Origin: Rhizobium sp. S152
GTDB lineage: Bacteria; Pseudomonadota; Alphaproteobacteria; Rhizobiales; Rhizobiaceae
Reading direction: 5' to 3'
Length of the DNA: 64,000 nucleotides
NCBI RefSeq assembly: GCF_030380735.1
Contig: NZ_JAUDRZ010000026.1
Span: forward strand, 434,001 to 498,000
The translations under genes were made by a program, and so were the position numbers. The stretch's first letter is position 1. Each line of letters begins with the position of its first letter. The notes beneath the pieces are model-generated. The model saw nothing but the letters and a program-made list of their open reading frames with translations, was not told where the DNA came from and searched no databases. Positions 1-8,082 of this stretch are shown here, one piece after another.

Positions 1-276
1 AAGGGAGACGCCAAGGCTGGAGAGCGTGAAGAGGAACCCCATGTAATAGAGGTTGTCGCCTGCCTGCTCGTTGTGCAGACGGAAGCCCGCAAGCGCTATC
101 GAGGCCAGGAAGTAGATGGTCATCAGCGCCAATGGTACCGCAGTCACGACTAGGGTGGACCAAGCGGCCAGCTTGGCCGACCAGATAAATGCCATCCCAC
201 CGATCGTCACGGCTGCGAACAGCACAATCGGAGCCCAGTCTCGAAATGCGGTCCTTCCGGTATCGCTTGTCGCCAT
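1..276 (-). CDS. Membrane protein, third gene of operon (partial, 3' end outside window)
   Basis: The reading frame starts at an ATG at 276 and runs off the window edge after 92 codons. Two long hydrophobic segments and the start of a third are visible, so this is probably a small integral membrane protein. Its ATG overlaps the stop of the upstream gene by one base (TAATG), which implies translational coupling. I do not recognise a family. It is presumably a partner of the two membrane-anchored proteins encoded just upstream. Confidence 0.7.
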   Translation of the reverse strand, partial: MATSDTGRTAFRDWAPIVLFAAVTIGGMAFIWSAKLAAWSTLVVTAVPLALMTIYFLASIALAGFRLHNEQAGDNLYYMGFLFTLSSLGVSL

Positions 277-1106
277 TACTGCAACCCCTCCAAGCGGGTG
301 AAGCCTGCGAAGTCCCCGTTGTTCTTCTCAACCCAGGATTTCCAGAACGTGGCGAGGTCCTCCATCTCGAATTTCTGACCCGGCCGCTGGAAGGCAAGAA
401 TTTTGATCTGCACTCCATCAAGGGAAGTCCGGAACTTCTCTCTCGCCGGGCTGGCTTCGAATTTGGTGACCGAAACCCCGTCGCGGTAGCTGGAGAAGTC
501 AGCCGTATGCTCGACCATATCCGAGGCTATGTACAAGGTCTTATTTATCCCGGCAGGCAAAGGCTGAAAGGCCTCGAGATTTATCCGCTGGATGCCCGCC
601 ATGATCGGAGAGAACTCGCCAGAAGTCCCGGAGCCGAGCTTCCCGGCGATATCGTCCAAAGGCTTCTGGAAACCCTTCTCCCAACGTTGCTGCACGAGTT
701 TGGGGTTGCTCGTCCATTCGTTGGCAAGGTCGCCGCTGCCAGGATTGCAGCCATGGAAGGTCCGCTCAAGCTTACCCTCCTCCGCAGTGAGAGCGAAAAC
801 ATCGATCGCGCCGTTGACAGGTACGCTCGAAACCAATCGCTGGAACTGGTTCTTGAGATCGATGGACGTCGCCTCCGATATGGGATCGGTCACATCCAGC
901 AGGATGGCTGTCTCGCTCGTCGGTCCCGTCGTTGGGCAAAGAGACGCCTTGTCCAACGAGACCGTCGACATCGCTTGGAACTTGAGCCACCCGAAGGCTC
1001 CGATCATGCCAAGGGCCACGGCCGAAAGTGTGATCGTTCCGATTACAGCGCTCGTCGAGAAGCCGCCTTTTCGTGACCGACTGCTACGCCGCCTGTTCCG
1101 AGCCAA
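276..1106 (-). CDS. Membrane-anchored protein with a VWA-like domain, unknown function
   Basis: The product has 276 residues: a very basic N-terminus (RNRRRSSRSRK), one transmembrane segment at about 18-42, then a soluble domain. The start of that domain (TAILLDVTDPIS, about residue 66) looks like the first strand and metal-site loop of a von Willebrand A fold, with the DxSxS motif degenerate. Topology suggests a periplasmic domain. The start overlaps the upstream gene by 23 bases and the stop overlaps the downstream ATG. Function is unknown; the VWA assignment is inferred from one motif. Confidence 0.75.
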   Translation of the reverse strand: MARNRRRSSRSRKGGFSTSAVIGTITLSAVALGMIGAFGWLKFQAMSTVSLDKASLCPTTGPTSETAILLDVTDPISEATSIDLKNQFQRLVSSVPVNGAIDVFALTAEEGKLERTFHGCNPGSGDLANEWTSNPKLVQQRWEKGFQKPLDDIAGKLGSGTSGEFSPIMAGIQRINLEAFQPLPAGINKTLYIASDMVEHTADFSSYRDGVSVTKFEASPAREKFRTSLDGVQIKILAFQRPGQKFEMEDLATFWKSWVEKNNGDFAGFTRLEGLQ

Positions 1107-2532
1107 CGCCTGCCTCCGGGAATAGATTGTCTAGTTTGTGGTATTGCGCGACGGCGGCCTCGAAGGCGGAGCCGATCTTGCTGATTTGATCGCTGAGTTC
1201 GGCCTGGGCAATCTGAATTCGATCGGTCAAAACGCGATCGTCCCAGTCTTCGCTGGTCTTCAAAACCGGGGTGATCCGCTCCAGCTTGTAAGCGACCGCG
1301 AAATATTGGGGCTCGGCGTCCGTTCTCGCAGCGCGGTTGGCCTCTCGATATGCGGTGAGGACAGAGTTCGCGGTCCGTTCGAGATGACTTTGATATTCGG
1401 CGAAAAGCCCCATGGTCCGCGTTCGGTGGGCGATGATCGCGGCAGATTCCTGACGACGTGAGCTCAGGTCCCTGACGATCTCCTCGATCTTGCCGTTGTG
1501 CTCGTCACGGATTTCGCGAAGATTGTCGATCAGGTCGAGCTTCCCGGAAATGTAGTTTTGCCGCGCCTCGTCCAGCCGCCGTTGAACCCCAGCGAAACCC
1601 GGATAGGGGTCGGTCAACATACACCCGTCGATGAATGCCAATATCGAGAAGAAAATCCCGATGGCAAACAGCATCCACGAATTGAGTTCGACCAATCCGA
1701 GCGGCGTTTCCCGAATGCGGCGGATGACCTCAGTCCCTGCGCCCTCGATGATGGTGGCCGAGACCTCGCGGTAGTGAGCCAAAGCAAGATTCACGGCGAG
1801 AGCGACGGCAATATAGGCAGCCAGGCCGAGCAAGCCGAATAGCTTCATCAGCCAGGATCGATGCACGAGATTGCGGACGCAGAAGATGGCAAACAGCAGC
1901 GCTGCGCCGATATTGAGGACAGCGAAGACGACGGCCTCCGTGATGCCACCGATAATACCTTGCTCGCTGCCTTTGGCGAGGAAGTTACCGTTCATAACGA
2001 TTTCGACGAGGACGAGTACAACGAGTAGGGCGATTTTGACACTTGTTGCGCCCGCACTAGGAACCTTCGCCGCGCGATCGAGCCGATGCTGCCGCTTGAA
2101 CGACGTCATCTCGTCTTCGGCGATCTTGAGGTCGCGGCGCAGGCCATGCAGTTCGTCGACCCCGCTGGCAATCTCAGCCTTGAAGTCCGAAAGACTGGAC
2201 GCGTTGGCCTGACGGATCAGCCCAAACTGCCCCTCGAAGTCCAGGTTCCGCAACCTGCCTTCGAATGTCTGGAACTGATCCTCGAGGACCTGATAAGCCG
2301 ATGCCTTCTCCTGCTCGACGCGGCCGACGACCCGCTGCTCAACTTCATCCAGAGACTGTGCAGAGGTCGCGGGGCGGTTTGCCTTTCCGTTTCCCTCACC
2401 CTTCTCACGGACGTCCAGCGTCTGGATAAGCTTGTCCGTGTCGAGCTGTGGGAAAATCTCCGTCGAGGCGCGGAAGTCGTGGTTGGATTCGCGAACGCCG
2501 GACCAGAGTTTGTTCAGTGCTTCAAACGGCAA
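1084..2532 (-). CDS. Coiled-coil multi-pass membrane protein, first gene of the operon
   Basis: The product has 482 residues. An N-terminal soluble region (about 1-165) with coiled-coil character precedes four hydrophobic segments between about 165 and 310, followed by a long charged helical tail (about 320-470). No ATG or GTG is available in frame after the upstream stop; a TTG at 2532 preceded by GAGGA at good spacing is the likely start. It heads a three-gene operon with overlapping ends. The shape (membrane core with long helical arms) resembles membrane-sensing or scaffold proteins, but I recognise no family. Confidence 0.75.
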   Translation of the reverse strand: MPFEALNKLWSGVRESNHDFRASTEIFPQLDTDKLIQTLDVREKGEGNGKANRPATSAQSLDEVEQRVVGRVEQEKASAYQVLEDQFQTFEGRLRNLDFEGQFGLIRQANASSLSDFKAEIASGVDELHGLRRDLKIAEDEMTSFKRQHRLDRAAKVPSAGATSVKIALLVVLVLVEIVMNGNFLAKGSEQGIIGGITEAVVFAVLNIGAALLFAIFCVRNLVHRSWLMKLFGLLGLAAYIAVALAVNLALAHYREVSATIIEGAGTEVIRRIRETPLGLVELNSWMLFAIGIFFSILAFIDGCMLTDPYPGFAGVQRRLDEARQNYISGKLDLIDNLREIRDEHNGKIEEIVRDLSSRRQESAAIIAHRTRTMGLFAEYQSHLERTANSVLTAYREANRAARTDAEPQYFAVAYKLERITPVLKTSEDWDDRVLTDRIQIAQAELSDQISKIGSAFEAAVAQYHKLDNLFPEAGVGSEQAA

Positions 2533-2748
2533 GGCATCCTCGTCGGAAACATGGTTGCTAATGTGTTATCTTGAAAGGCGTATCTCAGCGGTTGTGATCG
2601 GTCCAGTGGCATTGGTGCTGGGCGGCTTTAATCACCGAGCACGGTTAATCCGTGTCACGGTGGCGACAGCATTGCGTCACAGGGAGACTTAACCGCACAT
2701 GCGCATTACTGAGAGCTCGGCTGAACAGTCTCCGCTCCCGTCGCGATT

Positions 2749-2787
2749 ATTGACAACGAGCGGCGCTCGCCGCCGCTCGTTGTCAAT
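2749..2787. terminator. 17-bp perfect hairpin after the VOC gene
   Basis: Positions 2749-2765 pair perfectly with 2771-2787 across a 5-base loop. The hairpin begins about five bases past the stop of the reverse-strand VOC gene, so it probably ends that transcript. No clear T run follows on either strand, so it could instead act as an RNA-stability element. Confidence 0.55.
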
Positions 2788-2791
2788 GTTA

Positions 2792-3214
2792 TCACACCCC
2801 GAAGGTGACATACCCCTGGTCGCTGATTGCCCATGAGGGATTGAACGCGATCTCCCATGCATGGCCGTCGGGATCGGCCACGTAGCCGCGAAAACCGCCG
2901 TGAACAGGCGCGTCGGCTTTTCGTATCATCCTTCCACCCGCCGCAATGAGCCTATCCATCAAGGGTACAACTTCATCGCTGCTGGAAACGTTGTGGGAAA
3001 CAGAAACCGCGGCAGCACCGGTCCCCGCCATTCGGGTCATGTCGTCCTCCAGTGACGACCTCTTGAACGTCCCGAGTACGAAGCCATTCATCTGATAAAA
3101 AATGATTTCCTCATTCTCGAAGATCGGCGTCCACCCGAATCCATCGCTATAGAATTTGCGAGACCGAGCCATGTCAGATATGCCAAGGGTAATCGCGGAG
3201 ATTTGCTGCTGCAT
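2792..3214 (-). CDS. VOC family (glyoxalase/bleomycin resistance-like) protein
   Basis: A 140-residue protein with the paired beta-alpha-beta-beta-beta pattern of the vicinal oxygen chelate superfamily: ITLGISDMARSRKFY at the N-terminus and YVADPDGHAWEIAF near the C-terminus. Such proteins act as lyases, dioxygenases or resistance proteins; the substrate here cannot be told. A longer frame exists upstream (to 3250), but the ATG at 3214 has AAGGTG upstream and begins exactly where family members begin. It is followed by a strong hairpin and appears monocistronic. Confidence 0.85.
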   Translation of the reverse strand: MQQQISAITLGISDMARSRKFYSDGFGWTPIFENEEIIFYQMNGFVLGTFKRSSLEDDMTRMAGTGAAAVSVSHNVSSSDEVVPLMDRLIAAGGRMIRKADAPVHGGFRGYVADPDGHAWEIAFNPSWAISDQGYVTFGV

Positions 3215-3335
3215 AACCAAACACCTTTCGTTCGCCGGGCACATCGCCAAGCGTTCAAGGTCTTGGGCCGCCGATACCGACGGAAGGACCCGCTTTATGC
3301 GGGGGCCGGGCCAACCGCACCGAACCTAACCTGTT

Positions 3336-3533
3336 TTAGACGACGTCAATATCCCACAAGATGACGAGATCGACAACCGTGCCGGGGTTCGTAAAGAGGC
3401 GGGAGAACCCGACCTTCTTGGCGACAGCAATTAAATTCCGCGGATGAATCTTTTCCGTGCTCGGCCAAGGAAAGTGAATCTGTGCCCGCGCCAAGTCGTG
3501 CCGTGCGTCCGCACCTGGGAACCAGGTTGACAT
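3336..3533 (-). CDS. Possible small hypothetical protein
   Basis: A 65-residue reverse-strand frame with plausible codon use and a sensible C-terminus (LFTNPGTVVDLVILWDIDVV is its last 20 residues). The proposed ATG at 3533 lies inside the forward stress promoter at 3518-3542 and has no good ribosome binding site. It may be a fragment of a larger gene. I do not recognise it. Confidence 0.3.
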   Translation of the reverse strand: MSTWFPGADARHDLARAQIHFPWPSTEKIHPRNLIAVAKKVGFSRLFTNPGTVVDLVILWDIDVV

Positions 3534-3542
3534 GGCGACGTT
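3518..3542 (+). promoter_or_regulatory. EcfG/RpoE2-type stress promoter
   Basis: GGAAC (3518-3522), 16-base spacer, CGTT (3539-3542) exactly matches the alphaproteobacterial general stress sigma factor consensus. It lies 35 bases before the start at 3577, and therefore argues against the upstream ATG at 3532, which would sit inside the promoter. Confidence 0.7.
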
Positions 3543-3576
3543 GGAAATGGTGTCAATTCCCAAGACGAGGGACAAT

Positions 3577-3795
3577 ATGTCCGCCGACCGCCCGAGCCTT
3601 CGCATGGCCCTCTTGCTTCATCATCTATCGACAGAAGAATTTCGTTCGCTTCCCGCAAATGTGGGGCGAAAAACCGTCAACGAAGGGGTTCAAGCAGGTA
3701 CCATTGAAGCTGACAGCGCTTCACTGCGCCCAAGGTGTCGGCTCACTGCGACAGGTAAGGAATACCGAACTTCACATCCCTACCCCTTTGATTAA
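3577..3795 (+). CDS. Small hypothetical protein, stress-promoter driven
   Basis: A 72-residue soluble protein containing RMALLLHHLSTEEFRSLP followed by ANVGRKTVNEGVQAGTIE, which looks like a short helical or winged-helix style domain. The ATG at 3577 has GAGGG upstream; the longer frame from 3532 is rejected because the EcfG promoter at 3518-3542 would overlap it. I do not recognise the family, but the promoter suggests a role in general stress. Confidence 0.6.
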   Translation: MSADRPSLRMALLLHHLSTEEFRSLPANVGRKTVNEGVQAGTIEADSASLRPRCRLTATGKEYRTSHPYPFD

Positions 3796-3955
3796 TTCAG
3801 CCAGCTGTCTGCTTATTGACCCCATCACGAAGATTGGCCGGCGTGACGACGCTTCTCACTTCTGTCGCACTGTTTGCCCAGCCACCATGTCCTGCTCCCA
3901 ATCTCATCAGTTCGAGCAACCATCTCGCGCGCCCAAGCGCTCGTTAGTGAAGCAA

Positions 3956-3986
3956 AAGGTCGGGCCGATTTCTCAGGTCCGACCTT
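3956..3986 (-). terminator. Hairpin terminator for the 4072-4260 gene
   Basis: AAGGTCGG (3956-3963) pairs with CCGACCTT (3979-3986) over a 15-base loop, and on the reverse strand the stem is followed by a short T run. It lies about 85 bases beyond the stop of the reverse gene at 4072-4260. Confidence 0.45.
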
Positions 3987-4071
3987 CTCATGCCTCGACA
4001 ACGACCTCCTGACCTCCATGAAGGTCGTCGGAAACAATTCGAGGCGTGATTTAGCGCTCGGCTCTACGGCT

Positions 4072-4260
4072 TCAAGGATCACACGGTAGGTGTTTTTCCG
4101 CTCGCATTCGTGCTTCGCGCAGTCGCTCCGTTTTGGCTTCTCGGCGGCGGCGCTCTTCCTCGATCGTCACGCGCGCTATCTCATCGGTTCTGTCGCGAGC
4201 TTCGACCCGTTGAGCCTGGCTCATCGACGCTCGCCTTTTGGATAAGTCTTGATCCATCGA
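4072..4260 (-). CDS. Small charged helical protein of a rhizobial hypothetical family
   Basis: A 62-residue, highly charged, probably all-helical protein (RRASMSQAQRVEARDRTDEI and later EEERRRREAKTERLREAR). Similar short proteins are common in rhizobia and usually left as hypothetical. The frame is open to 4461, but the ATG at 4260 has an excellent AAGGAGG site, so the shorter start is chosen. No function can be given. Confidence 0.7.
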   Translation of the reverse strand, partial: SMDQDLSKRRASMSQAQRVEARDRTDEIARVTIEEERRRREAKTERLREARMRAEKHLPCDP

Positions 4261-4553
4261 GACATCCTCCTTGGTGGTAAACGCCCCAGAACGAGATAGG
4301 TCGCGGTCCGCAAGCGTACCAACTGCTTGGCAAGCGTGACGGGAAGCGTGCCATAACGCTGCGCAGGCGCACTTTACCCGTCCCGCGAAGCGGGCGTCGT
4401 CGTCTAATCGCCCTTCCAGAGTTTGTCGTTGCGGCACGTAATTGGATTTCGCTGTACCCAAGAAGGGCCCTTACCCGAAAAGCAAACGCGGCCCGACAGA
4501 TGCCGAGCCACGTTTGTCATCATCTTCTAAGGCATTGGCTCAGGGAGATACCT

Positions 4554-4841
4554 TTAGTCTTTGTGTTCAGGCATCGCCTTGAGCTGATCCTTGGTCCAAG
4601 TGGTGACGGCGTGCACTTCGCCACTTTCGTCACGCATCCAATCTAGGTCTGCGAACGGAACGGAGACGGGCTTCGCGCCGATGCCAAGGAAGCCACCTAC
4701 GTCGATCACTACGCTATTTCTGCCGTGGATATGATCAACAGAGCCGACCTTGTGGTCGTCCGCACCATAAACCATTGCCCCTTCGAGGTTTTCAGCGGTG
4801 AGTTCGGCGGCGGTGAGACGGACGTGGTTGGTGTGGTCCAT
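4554..4841 (-). CDS. PRC-barrel domain protein
   Basis: A 95-residue protein made of one PRC-barrel-like domain: NLEGAMVYGADDHKVGSVDH, then VVIDVGGFLGIGAKPVSVPF and a short tail. PRC-barrel proteins occur in photosynthetic reaction centre H subunits, in RimM, and as small stand-alone stress proteins in alphaproteobacteria. AAGGAG precedes the ATG. A GGAAC-N18-TT promoter lies 31-55 bases upstream, fitting membership of the general stress regulon. Confidence 0.88.
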   Translation of the reverse strand: MDHTNHVRLTAAELTAENLEGAMVYGADDHKVGSVDHIHGRNSVVIDVGGFLGIGAKPVSVPFADLDWMRDESGEVHAVTTWTKDQLKAMPEHKD

Positions 4842-4871
4842 AACGATCTCCTTGGTCTGTTACGGACTAAC

Positions 4872-4896
4872 AATCGTATCCAACGCCGTTTGTTCC
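4872..4896 (-). promoter_or_regulatory. EcfG/RpoE2-type promoter of the PRC-barrel gene
   Basis: On the reverse strand GGAAC (4892-4896) is followed by 18 bases and TT (4872-4873), matching the GGAAC-N18/19-TT form reported for Sinorhizobium RpoE2. It points at the PRC-barrel gene. The -10 element is GATT rather than CGTT. Confidence 0.55.
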
Positions 4897-5234
4897 CCGA
4901 TGGCCCCATCAATCCATGAAATAACGGGTGCGCAAGGGTCCGGGGTTCAGTTGTGAGCACACGCAACTTCGACGACTTTCAACCACGTCCGATGGAAACG
5001 CGAGGCCTGATGGATCGATGCAGCACGGGCCTCGGCGCGTTTGTCTCCGGTGGTTTCTTTGGGGAATTTCCCAGCCTCACCCATTAGGTGAACGTCGCGA
5101 ATCCGATTTTCCGAGCCTATGTTGATTGCGTACGTGAAACTATGCCAGCGCCACCGCGTTTACGAACTGAAAATTCACCATGTCTACTTATGTTCGCGCA
5201 CCGTCTAACCATAATGGAAACCGGAGGTTCAATC
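4897..5234. other. Intergenic, nothing recognised
   Basis: Between the PRC-barrel promoter and the small gene at 5235 I see no convincing coding frame, repeat or hairpin. Confidence 0.5.
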
Positions 5235-5363
5235 GTGACGAAATCGCCGCTGCTCATGATAACCGCGCTTGCCACAGTGCTTGCCGTTTTGGTCGCCATC
5301 AACCCCTTCGGTCGCAACTTGGTGATGCCACATCCAACAGAAACGGCAACTCCAAAGGCCTAG
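5235..5363 (+). CDS. Small single-pass membrane protein
   Basis: A GTG start at 5235 with CGGAGG upstream gives 42 residues: a short N-terminus, one hydrophobic segment (SPLLMITALATVLAVLVAI) and a short polar tail. The frame is open upstream to 5088, but that part looks non-coding. Comparable small membrane proteins lie at 40060 and 63311. Function is unknown. Its stop overlaps the end of the convergent gene at 5360. Confidence 0.55.
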   Translation: MTKSPLLMITALATVLAVLVAINPFGRNLVMPHPTETATPKA

Positions 5364-5602
5364 ATCGGTCTGATCAGACTGCAATATCTCGAGCCGACAA
5401 CGCTTGTCGCGATGTCCGAGATTCGAGCTAGGCAATTCGAAGGAGCTTCCCCTTCCAATACGATGACTCCGCAATCATCGACGACCGTAATCCTGGCATC
5501 GGTCAATTCGATCGCATACGCCAAAGCGGATGAGAGTGTGGCGGCTGCTCCAACGAGGCCGGATAAGGGGCTGACGATGCTTAGTGCGTTTGCCTGAAAC
5601 AT
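5360..5602 (-). CDS. Small protein with a BON-like tail
   Basis: An 80-residue protein with a hydrophobic N-terminal stretch (LSGLVGAAATLSSALAYAI) followed by DARITVVDDCGVIVLEGEAP, which resembles the strand-turn-strand of a BON domain, a module of envelope and stress proteins. The ATG at 5602 has GAGGAA upstream; the longer frame to 5653 is less likely. A possible SOS-box match lies about 46 bases upstream. BON is a tentative call. Confidence 0.55.
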   Translation of the reverse strand: MFQANALSIVSPLSGLVGAAATLSSALAYAIELTDARITVVDDCGVIVLEGEAPSNCLARISDIATSVVGSRYCSLIRPI

Positions 5603-5647
5603 TTGACATTTCCTCTTGCCTGGAAGAAACGCATAGCCAAGAAATTT

Positions 5648-5662
5648 GTTCATCCTGCGTTC
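5648..5662 (-). promoter_or_regulatory. Possible LexA (SOS) box, weak
   Basis: GTTC-N7-GTTC, the alphaproteobacterial LexA operator pattern, upstream of the reverse-strand gene at 5360-5602. The spacer is not AT-rich and a pattern of eight fixed bases is expected about twice by chance in 64 kb, so this may be accidental. Confidence 0.25.
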
Positions 5663-5779
5663 ATCTTGCAGAAATGCGGCGAGATGCTTGCGAGGGAAGT
5701 ACGGCCGCGTCAGAAGCGTTGCACGCCTTCCGGTTCGGACGACAGGCCTGCAAAAGGACCCTCTTCCTCATTGATCCCA

Positions 5780-6262
5780 CTACCGAATGGACCTTGGAAC
5801 TGCTTTGCGCTGCAACGCGGAAATGACCATCGGCAACACAGCCGACCCCGCCGCCGCGAGTGGGAGGGCGCGTAGCGCTTTCGTGGCTACGAAGCTCGCG
5901 GCCATGGCCGCCGCTAGCTTCGCCCAAGGGTATTCGCCAAGCTGCGCGTGTGCACTTGCGTCCGCCCACTCCATGCGAGCTTGGACGATTTGCGCGATAT
6001 CGTTTCTTATGCGCGCGAGGCGGTCCCGCAAAATTTCGAGTTCGACCTGTGTGTCGCTGTAGCGAAGACGCAGCTCCACGTTCGCGGAAACGTAGTCCAG
6101 GGGAGCGTTCTCCTCTAATTCGTCGCCGATCTCCTGGGATGTCTCGTCAAACGTTCCGGTCGGGTGGCCAACAGGTTCGGCGTCTAAACTCTGAGCGTTT
6201 TGGAGCTCCTCATTCAATGAACCGATATCGGAACCCGACGTCATATCTTCGCGCTTGTGCAT
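5780..6262 (-). CDS. Membrane-associated hypothetical protein
   Basis: A 160-residue protein with an acidic, probably disordered N-terminus (about 1-60), a helical region likely to form a coiled coil (about 60-100), and a hydrophobic, alanine-rich C-terminal part (about 112-150) that could be one or two membrane helices. The layout is like small inner-membrane stress proteins such as the YqjD/ElaB group, but I see no clear family motif. GGGAGAG precedes the ATG. An EcfG-like promoter with one mismatch lies 24-48 bases upstream. Confidence 0.65.
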   Translation of the reverse strand: MHKREDMTSGSDIGSLNEELQNAQSLDAEPVGHPTGTFDETSQEIGDELEENAPLDYVSANVELRLRYSDTQVELEILRDRLARIRNDIAQIVQARMEWADASAHAQLGEYPWAKLAAAMAASFVATKALRALPLAAAGSAVLPMVISALQRKAVPRSIR

Positions 6263-6285
6263 TGTGCTCTCCCTAATGGGTGGAT

Positions 6286-6310
6286 AACGCTGAGAGAGCC
6301 CTCGGGTTCA
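6286..6310 (-). promoter_or_regulatory. EcfG-like promoter, one mismatch
   Basis: On the reverse strand TGAAC (6306-6310), 16 bases, CGTT (6286-6289). The first base of the -35 element departs from GGAAC; spacing and -10 are perfect. It points at the gene at 5780-6262. Confidence 0.4.
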
Positions 6311-6367
6311 GCTTTTTGCTGGGACTTCGACGAACTCAGATACTGGTCGTCACGGCGAGGGCTTCAC

Positions 6368-7406
6368 TTAGTCAATCTTGAAAACAGAGGCATTGTCCTG
6401 CACATCCCGCAGCCCCTTGTAGGACGCATGCCGGAGCTTGCCGTCGTCCGTCCAGGCGCGATACTCGATCTCTGCGATCAAAGTCGGCTTGGCCCATACA
6501 ATGTCTTTGCGACGGCCGTTGTATTCGACCGCAGACCGATTGGTCGCAAGCTTGTCCAGAGCCGCGCGCAGTTGAACTGCGTCGTTGTATTTGAAACGTC
6601 CCGACGGAGCCAACGTATTGAAGTCCGTCGCCCTTGCGGCCCGCGAGCAGCAAGCTGCCCAGACCTCCTCTCGCTGTCGACGACTTTTCGTAGCCGACAA
6701 CGACGAAGCTTTCCGAGGCAATGCACTTCACTTTGATCCAGTCGGCAGTCCGTCCCGACCTGTAGGCGCTGTCCGCGTCCTTGAAGATGACGCCCTCGAG
6801 GCCATGTTCGCAGGCCGCCCGGAAAATAGCGCCGCCATCGCCCTCGATCTCTTGGGAGAATTGGATAGCCCCGTCGCGATCAGCGAGCAGCTGTTCGAGA
6901 AGATGCCGTCGGCTGGACAACTCCATTTTCTGAAGGTCGTGGCCGTCGAGGTAGAGCACGTCAAATGCGATGAAGATCGAGCTTGAAGATGCGAGCTTCC
7001 CGCCTCGCCCACCGAGTGACCGCTGAAGCGCTCCGAAATCCGATCGACCTTGCTCATCCAGCACCGCCGCTTCTCCGTCGAGGATAGCGCTCGCGACACC
7101 TAGCTGACGAGCCTCATCCGCGATTGCGGGAAACCGTTCGGTCCAGTCGTGTCCACCCCGCGTGACGATGCGGACGCCCTTCGGCTCGATGTGAACGGCC
7201 AAGCGGTAGCCGTCGATCTTCACCTCGGCGCGGTATCGTTGATCGCCGGGAGGCTTAGCCTTGAGCAATGCCAACGCAGGTTCCACGCGATAAGGCATAG
7301 GATCGAGAAGCAGGTTGGGTTGCGATGGGTCGCGGCGCTTGCGGACAGGGCTGCGTATCGGCTTTGCGTCAGCGAGAAGCGGCTTTGATCTCTTGTTTTT
7401 CGTCAT
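6368..7406 (-). pseudogene. LigD-type ATP-dependent DNA ligase domain, frameshifted
   Basis: The first about 270 codons encode the adenylation domain of a LigD-type NHEJ ligase, with the nucleotidyl-lysine motif EVKIDGYRLAV at about residue 64 and the motif region FKDADSAYRSGRTADWIKVK later. After YVGSVGT the frame breaks near 6590; the expected OB-fold continuation (FKYNDAVQLRAALDKL to NASVFKID) is in another frame and ends at 6368. Comparison with the family suggests two bases are missing. No polymerase or phosphoesterase domain is attached, so it was a ligase-only form. It would normally partner Ku, whose genes lie at 30.9 kb. The frameshift may be real or an assembly error. Confidence 0.8.
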
Positions 7407-7429
7407 CTGTGGATTACATCAGAAATCAC

Positions 7430-7527
7430 TAATTTATCGGTTGCCGCATGCGATGAGGGTGGTAGGCTTCATCTGCTTGAGATGACCTCCTTCGGCCCCG
7501 CTGCGGCAAACAGCGGGGTTTCTTTTT
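7430..7527 (+). ncRNA. Candidate small RNA ending in a strong terminator
   Basis: No forward gene precedes the terminator at 7496-7527, yet it is a textbook intrinsic terminator on the forward strand. The 60-90 bases before it carry a GATGACCTCCTTC stretch that could pair with Shine-Dalgarno sequences. This fits a short trans-acting RNA, but the start and promoter are not identified. Confidence 0.35.
7496..7527 (+). terminator. Rho-independent terminator
   Basis: CCCCGCTG (7496-7503) pairs with CAGCGGGG (7511-7518) over a 7-base loop and is followed by TTTCTTTTT. It lies directly past the end of the convergent reverse DUF982 gene and serves forward transcription. Confidence 0.75.
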
Positions 7528-7528
7528 G

Positions 7529-7812
7529 TCAGCTCGCTTTCCTCATCTCATCGATGTCGTCCGGAAGCACGTGCATGCCAGCCGCGTGAGCCGCGACTAC
7601 GAAGGCGGCACGCGCCGCTTGGGATCGGTGGCGAACACCATCGCGTCAATCGAACGCGCAAGCGCACTATGGAATGCAGGTTTCGACTTGTCGGGCCACT
7701 GTGATGTGAGGAATTTGATCATCTCCTCGACAGTCTCGGCGGGCGCATACTGGCCGGCACCATTGATTTCAACTTCGAGCGGCTCGATCGGTGTGAGGGC
7801 ATACCTTGTCAT
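7529..7812 (-). pseudogene. DUF982 protein, frameshifted near its C-terminus
   Basis: The open frame (71 codons) starts like a DUF982 protein, with EEMIKFLTSQWPDKSKPAFH and SALARSIDAM, but stops early after ATDPK. In the next frame the expected family ending follows directly (ARAAFVVAAHAAGMHVLP, then DDIDEMRKAS) and stops at 7529. One base appears to be missing near 7615. DUF982 proteins are short, of unknown function and multicopy in rhizobia. A stress-type promoter lies upstream. A second, intact DUF982 gene is at 11518-11793. Confidence 0.75.
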
Positions 7813-7845
7813 GACGCCTAACCTCGCTGACTTTGCATGCGAGTC

Positions 7846-7870
7846 AACTGACGGCGAAGTGATTCGTTCC
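7846..7870 (-). promoter_or_regulatory. EcfG/RpoE2-type promoter of the DUF982 gene
   Basis: Reverse strand GGAAC (7866-7870), 18 bases, TT (7846-7847). The -35 region (TTTGATTCGGAACGAATC) is identical over 18 bases to that of the Ku promoter at 30868. Confidence 0.55.
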
Positions 7871-8082
7871 GAATCAAATCAAAGTGTTAAGCGGTATCGG
7901 CCTCGTTTAGAATTCGACTGAGCAACCTATTCTCCGACGCCGGCATAGCCCTTCACCTCGAGAACGTTCCATATGTCCGCAGGCTCCGCTCAAATGCCGC
8001 AATCATTTACGTCTTCGTAACCGATAGGTAATGGATATGCCTCTACGGTGACCGGGACGGTGTGATGGTGAATGGAGGAAGT

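Noticed and set aside
189..1076. Forward open frame of 295 codons
   Set aside because: It is antisense to the VWA-like gene, whose overlaps with both neighbours show the reverse strand is coding.
1..2532. Zorya-type defence operon
   Set aside because: No MotA/MotB-like proton channel residues or helicase/nuclease partners are visible.
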